Positions 50,332 through 59,225 are shown, counted from the first letter of the stretch. The stretch: DNA of 64,000 bases from Natrarchaeobius halalkaliphilus (GCF_003841485.1 NZ_REFY01000001.1:310001-374000), one strand, 5' to 3'. Numbers and translations: made by a program. Notes: a model not told the origin generated them from the sequence alone.

Positions 50332-50985
50332 ATGAGTGAAATACCGGATCGGGTTCCGACCGCCTGTCCGTCGTGTTCGCCGGACCTCGAGACGGTCCAC
50401 GAGGTGTTGACGACCGGCGGTGGAACCATCACCGTCCGCTGTAGCGAGTGTGCACACGTCCACAAAGTGCAGCCGGAGCGCGAGCGGGAGGTGACCCTCG
50501 ACGTCGTCGTCTCTCAGGAGGGAGAATCGTTCGCGGCCAACGTCACCACGCCGGAAGACGAGACCGTCTCGGTTGGCGACGAGTTCATCCTCGAGACCGA
50601 CGAGGTGCTCTCGACGGTCCGGGTCACCAGCGTCGAACTCGACCAGCAGCGGCGCAGGGACGAAGCCGCCGCGACGGACATCGAGACGGTCTGGACGCGC
50701 GAGGTCGACAACGTCGCGGTCAACGTCACCGTTCACCCGAAAGACGGCTCGCGAGACGATAGCCGGGGGATAACGGTTCACGTCCCCGGCGATTACGAGT
50801 TCGAAGTCGGCGCGATCGAGAGCTTCGGAGACGACGAGTTCGAAATCGACGCCGTCGTCGTTCGCGACGCCACCACGGGCTATCACCGCGACCGGTACGA
50901 AGAGCGCGGAGACATGGTCCTCGCAAAGGACGTAAAGCGAGTCTACGCCTACGACCAGACCTCGAGTGCCTGGTCTGCCTGGTAA
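50332..50985 (+). CDS. HVO_0476-type zinc-finger protein
   Basis: 217 aa. An N-terminal Cys4 ribbon (CPSCSPD near residue 12 and CSECAHVH near 37) precedes an OB-like or beta-rich domain (about 50-200). The family is conserved across haloarchaea and other Euryarchaeota with no established function; the architecture suggests RNA or ribosome association. A CTTTTACG box (near 50300) lies about 27 bp before the ATG. An imperfect duplicate of about 26 bp (CACCGGCCGGAACCGTCTCGA, then CACCAGCCGAAACCG) lies in its upstream region. Confidence 0.85.
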   Translation: MSEIPDRVPTACPSCSPDLETVHEVLTTGGGTITVRCSECAHVHKVQPEREREVTLDVVVSQEGESFAANVTTPEDETVSVGDEFILETDEVLSTVRVTSVELDQQRRRDEAAATDIETVWTREVDNVAVNVTVHPKDGSRDDSRGITVHVPGDYEFEVGAIESFGDDEFEIDAVVVRDATTGYHRDRYEERGDMVLAKDVKRVYAYDQTSSAWSAW

Positions 50986-51074
50986 CGGCTCGCCGGTTTT
51001 TCCGTCGGATCGTCGGCGTCGACGCCGGGCCGAGCAAGCGAGCTATTCATACCATCGGAGGAGGTAGCCCGACT

Positions 51075-51824
51075 ATGGACGCAGCGGTACTGCGAGAGGA
51101 CATGGTCGACGGCCTCGAGTCCCCGCCGCGGGAGGTGTTGACCGACGAGACCGTCGCCATCGCGATGCGCGACGTGCCCCGTCACGTGTTCGTGGGCGAC
51201 GAGCGAACGGCCTACGCCGACCGCGAGCACGAAATCCTCGGAACGCGCGTCCTCGCGCCCAAAACCACCGCCAGGTTGCTCCAGGCGCTGTCGATCGAGG
51301 AGGGCGAGAGTTCGGTGCTGATCGTCGGCGTCGGCGTCGGCTACACCGCGGCGATCGCCGCCGAACTCGCGGGTTCGCGAAACGTCCACGCCGTCGACAT
51401 CGCCCGGCCGCTCGTCTTCGAAGCCAGGGCGAACCTCCACGAGGCCGGCTACGACGAGGTTCTCGTCGACCGTCGCGACGGGGCCGACGGACTGCCCGAG
51501 TACGCACCGTTCGATCGGATCCTGCTCGAGGCTGCCGCCGTCGAACCGCCACGGGCGCTGCTCGAGCAACTGTCGGACGACGGCCGCCTGGTGTTTCCGC
51601 GAGGGACACACCGCCAGCGCCTCGAGGCGGTTTCTCCGGACGGAGGCCGTGAGCGGTTCGGCTCGGTTTCGTTCGATCCGTTGCTCGTCGAGGGCGAACA
51701 GCCGGGTGCCGTCGAACGAAACCGGACGGCCCGTGAGGACCGCGAACACGCCCGTCGCCACGCACGGTCGAGACGCGGCTGGGAACAGGAGTGGGTCCAG
51801 TGGGAGGAAACGATCGATTCGTAG
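51075..51824 (+). CDS. pcm: Protein-L-isoaspartate O-methyltransferase-like protein
   Basis: 249 aa. Rossmann-type SAM-binding motif I VLIVGVGVGYTAAIAAEL (about 80-97) and PCMT features VPRHVFVGDERTAYAD and an AVEPPRALLEQLSDDGRLVFP post-motif. The Ser/Thr-rich loop that usually precedes motif I in canonical PCMT (ISAPHM-type) is replaced by LGTRVLAPKTTARLLQAL. It is probably one of the two haloarchaeal PCMT paralogs, repairing isoaspartate or with a related substrate. Confidence 0.85.
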   Translation: MDAAVLREDMVDGLESPPREVLTDETVAIAMRDVPRHVFVGDERTAYADREHEILGTRVLAPKTTARLLQALSIEEGESSVLIVGVGVGYTAAIAAELAGSRNVHAVDIARPLVFEARANLHEAGYDEVLVDRRDGADGLPEYAPFDRILLEAAAVEPPRALLEQLSDDGRLVFPRGTHRQRLEAVSPDGGRERFGSVSFDPLLVEGEQPGAVERNRTAREDREHARRHARSRRGWEQEWVQWEETIDS

Positions 51825-51874
51825 GGGAGTGTTCACCCGCCGGGCGGGCACAGTGGTCCGTCGCCAGGACGCGA

Positions 51875-52144
51875 TCACGCGTCGGATTTCGACCGGTACC
51901 GTCGGTACACCGCGACCGTCAGGACCAGCCCGAGAGCGCCGACGACGACGACCGCACTCCCGACGACCCACCGTCCTCGGAACCCGATCAGCATCAGCCC
52001 GAGGCTGGTCGCGAACAGTCCGATGTGTGCGAACAGGACGGCGAACATGAACGCCAACAGAGTTTCGGAATCGATCTTCCGAACCGGGTCCTGGAGGTCC
52101 CCCGTCGGCTCGTCTTCGTCCAGCAGCGGGTCCAGGTCCAACAC
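51875..52144 (-). CDS. Small two-helix membrane protein
   Basis: 89 aa from a GTG at 52144 (VLDLDPLLDEDEPTG). An acidic N-terminus with a conserved-looking DPVRKIDSETLLAF stretch precedes two transmembrane helices (about 32-53 and 58-78) and a basic tail (YRRYRSKSD). The longer frame to 52252 is less acidic and overlaps the preceding gene's end. A haloarchaeal membrane protein of unknown function. Confidence 0.65.
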   Translation of the reverse strand: MLDLDPLLDEDEPTGDLQDPVRKIDSETLLAFMFAVLFAHIGLFATSLGLMLIGFRGRWVVGSAVVVVGALGLVLTVAVYRRYRSKSDA

Positions 52145-52248
52145 GCTAGTCGCTCGGTGAGCAACGCACAAGAGTGACTCGCCGCCCACACCGGTGAAAA
52201 ACGCAGAACCGCCCGTGTCGCCGTTTCCCGATTCTGTCCGCCTCTCGA

Positions 52249-52785
52249 TCACTCGGCAGTGTTGGCGGTGATCGTGATCGTACCGTCCATCTCGATGTCC
52301 TCGGACGGTGGCAGGTCTTCACCGAGCGTGTCGACCACCAGGCCGAGGCCGACGACGTTATCTCCGACGTCCAGATCGTCCTCGAGGATGTTCTCGTCGT
52401 CGGGATCAACCTCGAGCGTGCCGTGACTTCCCTCGTTCTGGTCCAGACTGAAGCTCAGGCTGGTGATATCCTGACTCCCGTTGTTCGTAAACTGGACGAG
52501 GTCGCTGAAGGTCACCCTCGCGTTTCGATTGATTCGGTTCAGACTGATCTGGATCTCTCCGTCCGTCTGGGAGACATCGAGTGTCTCCCCCTCACCGAAG
52601 TTATCATTACCCTCACGATCCGGATTCGGAACCATCGTCAGCGTCGCATCCGAGTCGTCACTGAACTCGACCGATACCTCTCGGTCCGCCTCGACCGTAT
52701 CGAACGCACCGGTCGCAGCGATCGCACCGGTTCCAGCGGCGAGCGTCCCCAGACCGAGAATCGCATTTCGTCGCGTGAGCCTCAT
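52249..52785 (-). CDS. Tat-like exported protein, DUF1102/SipW-type
   Basis: 178 aa from the ATG at 52785 (MRLTRRNAILGLGTLAAGTGAIAATGAF). The N-terminus has an RR pair and a hydrophobic core followed by ATGAFDTVEADR, the pattern of haloarchaeal surface proteins of the DUF1102/TasA-like kind. The mature part is Asp/Asn-rich and beta-rich (VTFSDLVQFTNNGSQDITSLSFSLDQ), suggesting an extracellular immunoglobulin-like domain. No signal peptidase W gene is in the window. Confidence 0.75.
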   Translation of the reverse strand: MRLTRRNAILGLGTLAAGTGAIAATGAFDTVEADREVSVEFSDDSDATLTMVPNPDREGNDNFGEGETLDVSQTDGEIQISLNRINRNARVTFSDLVQFTNNGSQDITSLSFSLDQNEGSHGTLEVDPDDENILEDDLDVGDNVVGLGLVVDTLGEDLPPSEDIEMDGTITITANTAE

Positions 52786-52909
52786 CAACTCTGGATAGCG
52801 ACCGGTCACCCATAGTATTACGCTCCCAGAAACCCCTCAGGCACTGCCTGGGCGGTCTCAGGCGGTGAGATCTCGGCGGCAGGCACAGCGAGATTTCGGG
52901 AATCAAACA

Positions 52910-53500
52910 TCACGCACCGTCGGAGGAAAGCGCATCGAATTCGTAGCTGACACCGGTGAGCGATTCGCTTTTCGTCCACAGCCGTTCGGCACCCGCTTCG
53001 TCTCGAGAGTCATCGCTCGAGGTCTGGCGCGTCGGCGTACCGCGCATGTTCAAGGGGCCGCCGGGGCCGTAGTACGTACCGCCGTCGGCTCGAGGCGCAC
53101 TCGCGGCGTACAGCATCGGGAGGACACCTCGAGCGGCCGACTGGGCAAAGATCGAGTTCGCGAGTTTCATCATCGCGTACCGGACCCGCGATCCCGATTC
53201 GCTGGGGCCACGATACTGCAGATCGGTGTCGGCATATCCGGGGTGACAGGCGAGGCTTTCGTCTCCGTGAGGCCCGAATCCTCGAGCCATCGCTCGAGTT
53301 CGTACGCAAAGAGGAGGGTTTCCAGCTTGCGTTGACCGTAGGCGCTCCACTTCCCGTAGGACTCCTCGCGGTGTAGATCGTCGAAGGCGATGGTTCCGAT
53401 CCGGTGTGCCTCGCTGGACTGCGTGACGATACGCGTTTCCCCGTCGGTCGTGACGAGGAGTTCCAGCAGGTGAAACGGACTGCTGTCGGTCAGTTCCGAC
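52910..53500 (-). pseudogene. Decayed short-chain dehydrogenase
   Basis: SDR sequence is split between two minus-strand frames. Upstream part (to about 53270): LLELLVTTDGETRIVTQSSEAHRIG through the active-site-like YGKWSAYGQRKLETLLFAYELERWLE, including a YxxxK-type motif (YGQRK). Downstream part: SLACHPGYADTDLQYRG through FAQSAARGVLPMLYAA, YYGPGGPLNMRG and LTGVSYEF. Insertion of one G between 53270 and 53271 restores T-E-S-L-A-C-H-P. The N-terminal Rossmann half (NAD-binding glycine motif) is missing, and sequence above about 53500 is unrelated. So it is both 5'-truncated and frameshifted. Confidence 0.85.
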
Positions 53501-53615
53501 GCGCCCCACGGTGGCGGGTACGCCGGTGATACTGGCTGGTCAGTGACGGCAATCCGCAAGTGACGCTGTAGCGAGGGCAGAGAGGACTCTCGAGGCAATG
53601 TAGCTCTCGGAAAGT

Positions 53616-53638
53616 GGGGGGTGGGGGATTGGGGGTGG
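53616..53638 (+). other. G-rich tract between pseudogene and response regulator
   Basis: Runs of six, five and five G separated by T and ATT, then T and GG. It is in a non-coding stretch beside the truncated end of the SDR pseudogene. A two-tetrad or intermolecular quadruplex is possible; a strict four-run G3 motif is not met. Confidence 0.4.
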
Positions 53639-53733
53639 CGACAGTCTGATACAGATCGCCATCTCTTGGTAAGGCAGGACGGTGGTTAATTATAGCTTCT
53701 ATCTGTTTAGAGGGTCGGGAACGCCTATTCTAA

Positions 53734-55857
53734 TTATTTAGAATTGGTGTCGAACACCAGCGTCGCGAGCTTTCGCTCGGCCGCACGGAGATGGTAGTGG
53801 TAGGTGGGAGCCGACACGTCGAGTGCTGCCGCGATGTCCTCGCCCGTACTTTCGCGAGGCCACTCGAAAAACCCGCTGTAGTGGGCTGCCTGTAGCGCTT
53901 CGAACTGTTTGTCGGTGAGTCTGTCCTCGAGCCGGGAGTCGAGGCGTTTCGTCGAACGAGTGTTGGTCGTCTCACGCCGTGCGAGCAGTTCCGTCTCCGG
54001 GTGTTCGTCCCTGATAGATTCGATTACTGCCCGTGCTTCGACGTGCTGTGGAAGCTCGAGAACGATGGTCGCGACGCCGTTTTCGGCCGTGGCCGCTCGC
54101 AAACGCACTTCGTACGCCCGGAGAACGCTCAGCAACGGCGTCGACGCGAGCGTTACTTCGTACAGCGTTTCGTCGTCGCCCTCGGAGACGACGGAAACCG
54201 TCTCGATGGACGCCTGACTCTCCTCGAGTCCAGTCAACTCCGCGGTCGGTGGAACGCTGACGAACGCGACGATATCGCCACCCTGATCGATGATTCCCTC
54301 GAGCGTTATCGGACCCTCGGCCAGCGTCGAGAGACGGTTGAACAGGACCCTGGCGTCGCGCATCTCGAGTTCGAGTTCGAGTCGGCTCTCGGTGAGTATC
54401 GCCCGGGTTCGCTCGACGCTTCGGATCGCGTGTCCGATCGTCTCACCGAGTTCGGCAAACACCTCGCGTTCGCTCTCGCTGATCGAATCGACGCCGCTGA
54501 CGTGAACGAGCAGGACGCCGTACCGGCGTTCACCGTCGACGAGAGGAACTGAAAGCACCGTTTGATAGCCGTATGTGAGCGCCTCCGTCCGTCGTCGATC
54601 CCAGCCGTCGGCCTCGAGGACGTCGGAGAGTACGACGATCTCCTCTCGTCGGAGCGTCTCGCGTACCAGCTCGGCTTCGGGTGCCAGCTCCCCGTCTGCG
54701 CGAACGTGATCGATGTACGTCGCGTCGATTCCGGCCCACTCGGTCGGCTCGGGCGGATCGTCCTCGCTCGCGGTGATCCAGGCGAATCGGTATCGCTCGG
54801 TGTCCGCGAGCCGCTCACAGACCGTCCGCTCGATCTCCGTCCGCGTCGAGGCCTGGGCGACGCCGTGGTTGATCTCGCGGATCACCTCGTTGATGTGGTT
54901 GAGTCTCGTCAGCTCCTCGTTCTGTCGAGCGAGCGTCCGGTCGTGCTCGCGGAGCAGCTCCTCCCGCTCTGCACGATCCAGGGCCGCTTCGGCGTTCGCC
55001 GCGAGGATGTGAAACAGCTCCGTCATCGTCTCGTCGAAACCGTCGACGTCCTCCGTTCCCGCGAGTAATACGCCGTGTGCTTCGAGCGGAACGATCAGCT
55101 CGCTCCGGCTCAGCGCCTCGGCCGCCAGTGCGTCCTCGCCCATCGACGTCTCGTTCGTGTCGTCGAAATAGGCACTGTCTCCCTCCGAGAAGACGTCCCA
55201 GACGTGGCCGTCCCCTCGACCGAACGTCGTCGTCGGGTCGAGGAACTGCCGTGTAGACTCGGTCGACGCGGCGTGTTTGAGGACGCCATCGGTCGGATCG
55301 AACGAGTACGCGGCCGCGATGGCGACGTCGAGGATATCGGCAGCGGTGTCGACCGTCTCTCGATAGATCTCGTCTTTCGTTTCGGCTCGCATCAGGTTCC
55401 TGGTCGTCTCGTGGACGGTCGCGAGCGTCCGTTCGTAGCGCCGTTTACTCGCCTGTAACTCCGCCTCGGTGCGATACTGGCGAACGGCGTTCGTCACCTG
55501 ATTTGCCAGCAGCGTATACTGTTCGTTGCCCGTCTCCTTCTGGAGATACTGGGTCACGCCCGCCGCGATCGCCTCGCTTGCGACCTCCTCCGAACCCCTG
55601 CCCGTAAAGAGGATAAACGGAAGGTCGGCGTCGACCGTTCGAACGCGCTCGAGCAACTCGATCCCGCTCATCTCGGGCATCTCGTAATCGCTGACGATGC
55701 AGTCGATCTCTCGCCCCTCGAGTATCTCGAGCGCTCGTGTGGCACTGGTCGTCGGCTCCGCGACGATCTCCTTGCGCTGGCGCTCGAGCATTTCGCCGGC
55801 GAGTTTCGCGAAGCCGGGTTCGTTGTCGACGACGAGAACGGCGATCGAGTTCTTCAT
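53734..55857 (-). CDS. Receiver-GAF-GAF-HTH_10 (BAT) response regulator
   Basis: 707 aa. A receiver domain (1-120) with phospho-acceptor Asp57 in CIVSDYEMPEMSG and the Lys in LQKETG; two GAF domains (about 150-300 and 330-490); a BAT-type domain (about 490-640); and HTH_10 (about 655-705, LTDKQFEALQAAHYSGFFEWPRESTGEDIAAALDVSAPTYHYHLRAAERKL). It directly couples phosphorylation and two small-molecule inputs to transcription. No kinase is adjacent; any of the orphan kinases in the window or elsewhere could phosphorylate it. Confidence 0.93.
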   Translation of the reverse strand: MKNSIAVLVVDNEPGFAKLAGEMLERQRKEIVAEPTTSATRALEILEGREIDCIVSDYEMPEMSGIELLERVRTVDADLPFILFTGRGSEEVASEAIAAGVTQYLQKETGNEQYTLLANQVTNAVRQYRTEAELQASKRRYERTLATVHETTRNLMRAETKDEIYRETVDTAADILDVAIAAAYSFDPTDGVLKHAASTESTRQFLDPTTTFGRGDGHVWDVFSEGDSAYFDDTNETSMGEDALAAEALSRSELIVPLEAHGVLLAGTEDVDGFDETMTELFHILAANAEAALDRAEREELLREHDRTLARQNEELTRLNHINEVIREINHGVAQASTRTEIERTVCERLADTERYRFAWITASEDDPPEPTEWAGIDATYIDHVRADGELAPEAELVRETLRREEIVVLSDVLEADGWDRRRTEALTYGYQTVLSVPLVDGERRYGVLLVHVSGVDSISESEREVFAELGETIGHAIRSVERTRAILTESRLELELEMRDARVLFNRLSTLAEGPITLEGIIDQGGDIVAFVSVPPTAELTGLEESQASIETVSVVSEGDDETLYEVTLASTPLLSVLRAYEVRLRAATAENGVATIVLELPQHVEARAVIESIRDEHPETELLARRETTNTRSTKRLDSRLEDRLTDKQFEALQAAHYSGFFEWPRESTGEDIAAALDVSAPTYHYHLRAAERKLATLVFDTNSK

Positions 55858-55937
55858 TGTATTCTATTTCGCACTCGTCATCGATGAAATATTCGATGAG
55901 CGGTTATATGCGTGTCGGATCAGTGTAATGAATTCGG

Positions 55938-56024
55938 CTAAAACGCCGCGAGCGCGCCCCAGGCGATCATCGACGTCATCATGAGGAGCGCAAAGACGAG
56001 CGCGATAACCTGATTCCGGTTCAT
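55938..56024 (-). CDS. 28-residue single-helix membrane micro-protein
   Basis: ATG at 56024 to TAG at 55938. The peptide begins MNRNQVIALVFALLMMTSMI and ends WGALAAF: almost all of it is one hydrophobic helix with a positively charged N-terminus. It is in the gap between the Trm5/Tyw2-family gene and the response regulator, same strand. Such tiny membrane proteins are plausible in haloarchaea, and the polarity pattern (Arg then uninterrupted hydrophobics) is unlikely by chance in this GC-rich DNA. Confidence 0.55.
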   Translation of the reverse strand: MNRNQVIALVFALLMMTSMIAWGALAAF

Positions 56025-56108
56025 ACCCAGCGTGACACACTCCGGAAGCATGAATGTCACGACCGGAGCGCATCCGGCACACGTCGGTTTCGACCGAGTC
56101 CAGCCCCC

Positions 56109-57263
56109 TCACTCGAACCGGGCGTCGACGACGACGTGAGCGACGCCGGCACTGTGACTTTTGACCCGCCGCCTATCGAGCACCGTCAGCTCACGTTCGG
56201 CTGTGTCAGCCGCGCTCTCGAGGCGCTCGAGCGGCCGATCCCAGAGACGGGGTTCCGGCGTCGCCTCGTGATAGTGGACGAGGCCGCCTGGGACCAGCGC
56301 CTCGAGCGCAGCCGGGAGAAACTCGGCGGCCTCGTCGGATCGCGTTCCGCCTCCCCGTCCACACTCGTCCTCTGGGGGGGCCGCCTCCGTCGAGCGCCCG
56401 TAATAGCCCATCACGACCCGATCGGCCTCGACGTCGGCTGCGATCTCCCGACAGTCGGACATGTAGGCGTCGACGCGCTCGCTGACGTCGTTCAACATCG
56501 CGTTCTCGACGAGATAGCGAAACGCGGTCGGATTGATCTCGGTCGCAGTGACGTCCGCGCCGGCCCGGACGAGCGGCAGGGTGAAGTAACCGATGCCGGC
56601 GAACATGTCGAACACCCGCTCTCCCGGCTCGCAGACGTCCCCCATCCGAGCGCGTTCGGCCTGGTTTCCGGGCGAAAACATCACCGCCGCAGGATCGAGT
56701 CCGTACCGCGTCCCGTGTTCCGTGTGGACCGTCTCAGTGTCCGGATCGCCGGCGAGCAGTCGCGTCCTCGGTTCACGATGGGTCCCCGCCACACCATCGT
56801 TTGCGATCCCCTCGTCGGCCAGGACGCTGTCGGCCTCGCCGTGAACCTCGAGTAACGCATCGGCCAGCTCGAGTTCGTCGGGACAGTCCGCTGGAACCGA
56901 GACCATCACGACCGAGCCGATGACGGCCCACGAACTCGGGACCGTCGCGAGGTCGTCGGTACTCCACCCGCGCGCTCCGAGAACGTCCTCGACGTCGGTG
57001 AGTCGCACCTCGGGGTCGAGCTGACGAACCACCTCGAGTACCGGCGTCTCCGATGGCGGCTCCGTCACCGGCAGCGCGATCGTTCCCGACTCGGTCTCGC
57101 GAACGCGCCTCGAGTCGTCGTAGACGCCTTCGGCGCGCAGCGATTCGATGGCCGTCTCCGTGCGAGGTTTCTCCACGACTGCGGCCAGCGCCGTCTCGCC
57201 GTCGGTCCGCCCGACGACGTCGCGGACGGACGGTGACTCGCTCGGGAAATCGTCGTCAGACAT
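56109..57263 (-). CDS. Trm5/Tyw2-family tRNA-modifying SAM enzyme
   Basis: 384 aa. An N-terminal substrate-binding half (about 1-200) and a C-terminal Rossmann half with motif I DMFAGIGYFTLPLVRAGA (about 228-245), the acidic residue in ATEINPTAFRYLVENA, and DRVVMGYYGRSTE where Trm5 enzymes have NPP. That replacement resembles Tyw2/Taw2, which transfer the aminocarboxypropyl group in wyosine synthesis at tRNA-Phe G37, rather than the m1G methyltransferase; the choice is tentative. It overlaps NMD3 by 8 bp. Confidence 0.82.
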   Translation of the reverse strand: MSDDDFPSESPSVRDVVGRTDGETALAAVVEKPRTETAIESLRAEGVYDDSRRVRETESGTIALPVTEPPSETPVLEVVRQLDPEVRLTDVEDVLGARGWSTDDLATVPSSWAVIGSVVMVSVPADCPDELELADALLEVHGEADSVLADEGIANDGVAGTHREPRTRLLAGDPDTETVHTEHGTRYGLDPAAVMFSPGNQAERARMGDVCEPGERVFDMFAGIGYFTLPLVRAGADVTATEINPTAFRYLVENAMLNDVSERVDAYMSDCREIAADVEADRVVMGYYGRSTEAAPPEDECGRGGGTRSDEAAEFLPAALEALVPGGLVHYHEATPEPRLWDRPLERLESAADTAERELTVLDRRRVKSHSAGVAHVVVDARFE

Positions 57264-58401
57264 CGTCGTCGGGAAGGATGTGCAGACCGGCGCGGCTTTT
57301 CAACACGGGAACCGTCTCCGAGCCGGGATCGAAGTAGTCCGGTCGGGAGACGGTCGTGGCGCGGTAGGTCTCGGGATCGAGAATCTGCACCGCGTTTTCG
57401 TCTTCGACCGTGACGACCGTCGTCTCGTCGGCGTCGTCGCGGGTGCCGAGCGCTCGCGCGTCCGGGGACGTTCCCTCCTCGTAACTCGCCTCGTAACGCT
57501 CGCCGGTCGTCACCCGAACGCCTTTCAGGTTGCCGCGTGCGCTGCGAACCAGGACCGGGCCACCGTCGTCGTTCTCGAGGTCGATGACGTCCCCCGACGT
57601 GTACGGTGGCAGGCGAACCGCGAAGGTGACGCGATACACTTCGTTGCCGTCTTCGTCCTCGGTGACGAGGGTTTCTGCGTCGGTGACCGTTCCGCCGAAC
57701 TCTTCGACGGTCTTGTTCGCGATCTTTTTACCGATCTTGTTGGTCGAGACCTTGATATTCAGCCCGTCGTCGACCTCACTGATTTCGGTCACGAAAGCGT
57801 TTCGATCGCCGGTTGCTACCATGTCAGCGACGATTTCGTGGGCGATCTCTTTGGCGCGGTCGGTCTCTTCGGACGCGGGGGTTCTACCCTCGGCACGGAT
57901 CTGGACGATACTCGCGTAGTAGTCCCCGGCGATCCGGCCACAGCGGGTACAGGTCTGTCGGGCGATCCTGACGAGCACGGTGGCTTCCTCGTCGACGGGC
58001 GTCCCTCGGACGACGCCGGTGAAATAACAGTGCATTCGGATCGTGTTCTCGTCGACTTGCTCGGGTTCGACCTGCCAGGCGACGTCCGCGACGTCGACGT
58101 GAACGGCGAGTGCGTCGCTCACCTCGTCGATCGCGACGTCGGTGTAGTCCTCCGCACCGACGTCGACCCATCGCCTCCCCCGGTGGACCGCGCCACACCG
58201 GGCACAGACCCGGACGTCGATCCGATCCGGCGCGTCGACGAAGTCGAAGTCATCGAAGTAACACGAATCACAGAGTTCGACCTCGGACCCCGGCCGAAGG
58301 GGGTCCGACGCGACGTCGTCGCCTTCGGCGGTCGCCTCATCCGCTGACCGCTCCGCCACGGGGTCCCCACACCGAGGACAGAACGCGCGCGACTCACTCA
58401 T
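57256..58401 (-). CDS. nmd3: NMD3-family ribosome-biogenesis protein
   Basis: 381 aa. Four CxxC pairs in the N-terminal half (CPRCG at 8, CDSC at 44, CARCG at 66, CTRCG at about 150) form the treble zinc ribbons of NMD3. The C-terminal half has the SH3/OB-like region (VSTNKIGKKIANKTVEEFGG). In eukaryotes NMD3 exports the 60S subunit; archaeal homologs act in large-subunit maturation. It is the first gene of an overlapping pair with the tRNA-modifying enzyme. Confidence 0.93.
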   Translation of the reverse strand: MSESRAFCPRCGDPVAERSADEATAEGDDVASDPLRPGSEVELCDSCYFDDFDFVDAPDRIDVRVCARCGAVHRGRRWVDVGAEDYTDVAIDEVSDALAVHVDVADVAWQVEPEQVDENTIRMHCYFTGVVRGTPVDEEATVLVRIARQTCTRCGRIAGDYYASIVQIRAEGRTPASEETDRAKEIAHEIVADMVATGDRNAFVTEISEVDDGLNIKVSTNKIGKKIANKTVEEFGGTVTDAETLVTEDEDGNEVYRVTFAVRLPPYTSGDVIDLENDDGGPVLVRSARGNLKGVRVTTGERYEASYEEGTSPDARALGTRDDADETTVVTVEDENAVQILDPETYRATTVSRPDYFDPGSETVPVLKSRAGLHILPDDDV

Positions 58402-58445
58402 TGATTCCCGTTCGAGTCTGAGGGAGTTAAGCGACGTGTTCTCTC

Positions 58446-58526
58446 ATACGGACTATTGTAAGCCATTGCCGGTGGGACCGCGACCCGTCTGCGGTCCCAG
58501 CGGTAAATCGTTACAGCAATCCGTAT
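58446..58526. repeat. 81-bp palindromic intergenic repeat, copy 2
   Basis: Starts ATACGGACTATTGTAAGCCA and ends TAAATCGTTACAGCAATCCG then TAT. Outer arms match copy 1 (5677-5758) at most positions, including TTGCCGG on the left and CGGTAAATCGTTACAG on the right; the inner stem has a different sequence (GGGACCGC paired with GCGGTCCC), so pairing is conserved although the bases differ. It lies 45 bp upstream of the nmd3 start. Confidence 0.85.
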
Positions 58527-58643
58527 CAGACGGTGAGAACTCCAGCCGAAACGGGAGGCTCGATGGATCGAACTCCCGTCGTTCGAGGCCCGGTTTCGAG
58601 CCCGATCGATCCCGTTCGAGCCGGAATCTTCGATCCAGAACCA

Positions 58644-58724
58644 GTGTCAGACGTTCGTCAGACACTGTGTATCGATCCGTGTCAGCCGCTCGTCAGACGG
58701 GGGCTCGTTCCACCGTGTCAGACG
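58644..58724. repeat. Short direct/inverted GTGTCAG repeats at 35-36 bp spacing
   Basis: GTGTCAGACGTTCGTCAGAC (58644-58663) recurs as GTGTCAGCCGCTCGTCAGAC (58679-58698), and GTGTCAGACG again at 58715-58724. Start-to-start distances are 35 and 36 bp. The first copy is itself nearly palindromic (AGTGTC-GACACT ends). This and the palindromic repeat are all that is notable in the 450-bp gap 58402-58851; there is no gene I can support there. Confidence 0.6.
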
Positions 58725-58851
58725 ATACCCTGTCATGTGGTTTCCATGCGAAACGAAGGGGTTGGAAATTCGGGTCGGGTTAGTCTAGAAACACCAATAA
58801 TTACGGCAGCCAAGCACGTCTGAGCGAACTGGTACGTTTATACCGACCGTC

Positions 58852-59016
58852 TCACCCGTCTCTGACGGGTCGAAACGAAGGGGTCGGACAGGGACACGCG
58901 TTGTGCCCGCTCACCGACCGAACCGATCCGTCCGGGTGGACCCAGACGACGGTCGGCTTTCCACAGCGCTCGCAGACGCCGATGGTTCGCCGTTTCTCCG
59001 GTGACGTCGTGGCCAT
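58852..59016 (-). CDS. 54-residue cysteine-rich protein
   Basis: 54 aa from the ATG at 59016. Cysteines in CERCG (near 15-18) and NACPC (near 40-43) could bind one zinc ion; VVWVHPDGSVRSVSGH lies between. CGATTAT (about 59042-59048, minus strand) is at leaderless distance, supporting this start over the longer frame to 59079. A haloarchaeal micro-protein of unknown function. Confidence 0.6.
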   Translation of the reverse strand: MATTSPEKRRTIGVCERCGKPTVVWVHPDGSVRSVSGHNACPCPTPSFRPVRDG

Positions 59017-59225
59017 AACACGAACCGAATTCGACAACAACAATAATCGTTTCCATCCTCGGTCGGAAAGCCACAACACGGCTGACAGTCGGTGCTGGCG
59101 AACAGTCGTATCACCGAGGATGTTGCGACTCGAGGGTGTTAGACGCTCGAGACGCGCCGTACTCGAAAAGAGGACGGTCGACCGTTCAGTTACGGAACGA
59201 AATACTCAGTTACGGAATCGAATAC

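Noticed and set aside
53616-53638. Strict four-run G-quadruplex
   Set aside because: There are three long G runs and one GG; the standard four G3 runs are not met.
58644-58724. Possible CRISPR array
   Set aside because: Repeats are only about 10-20 bp, imperfect and in three copies, with no cas genes in the window.
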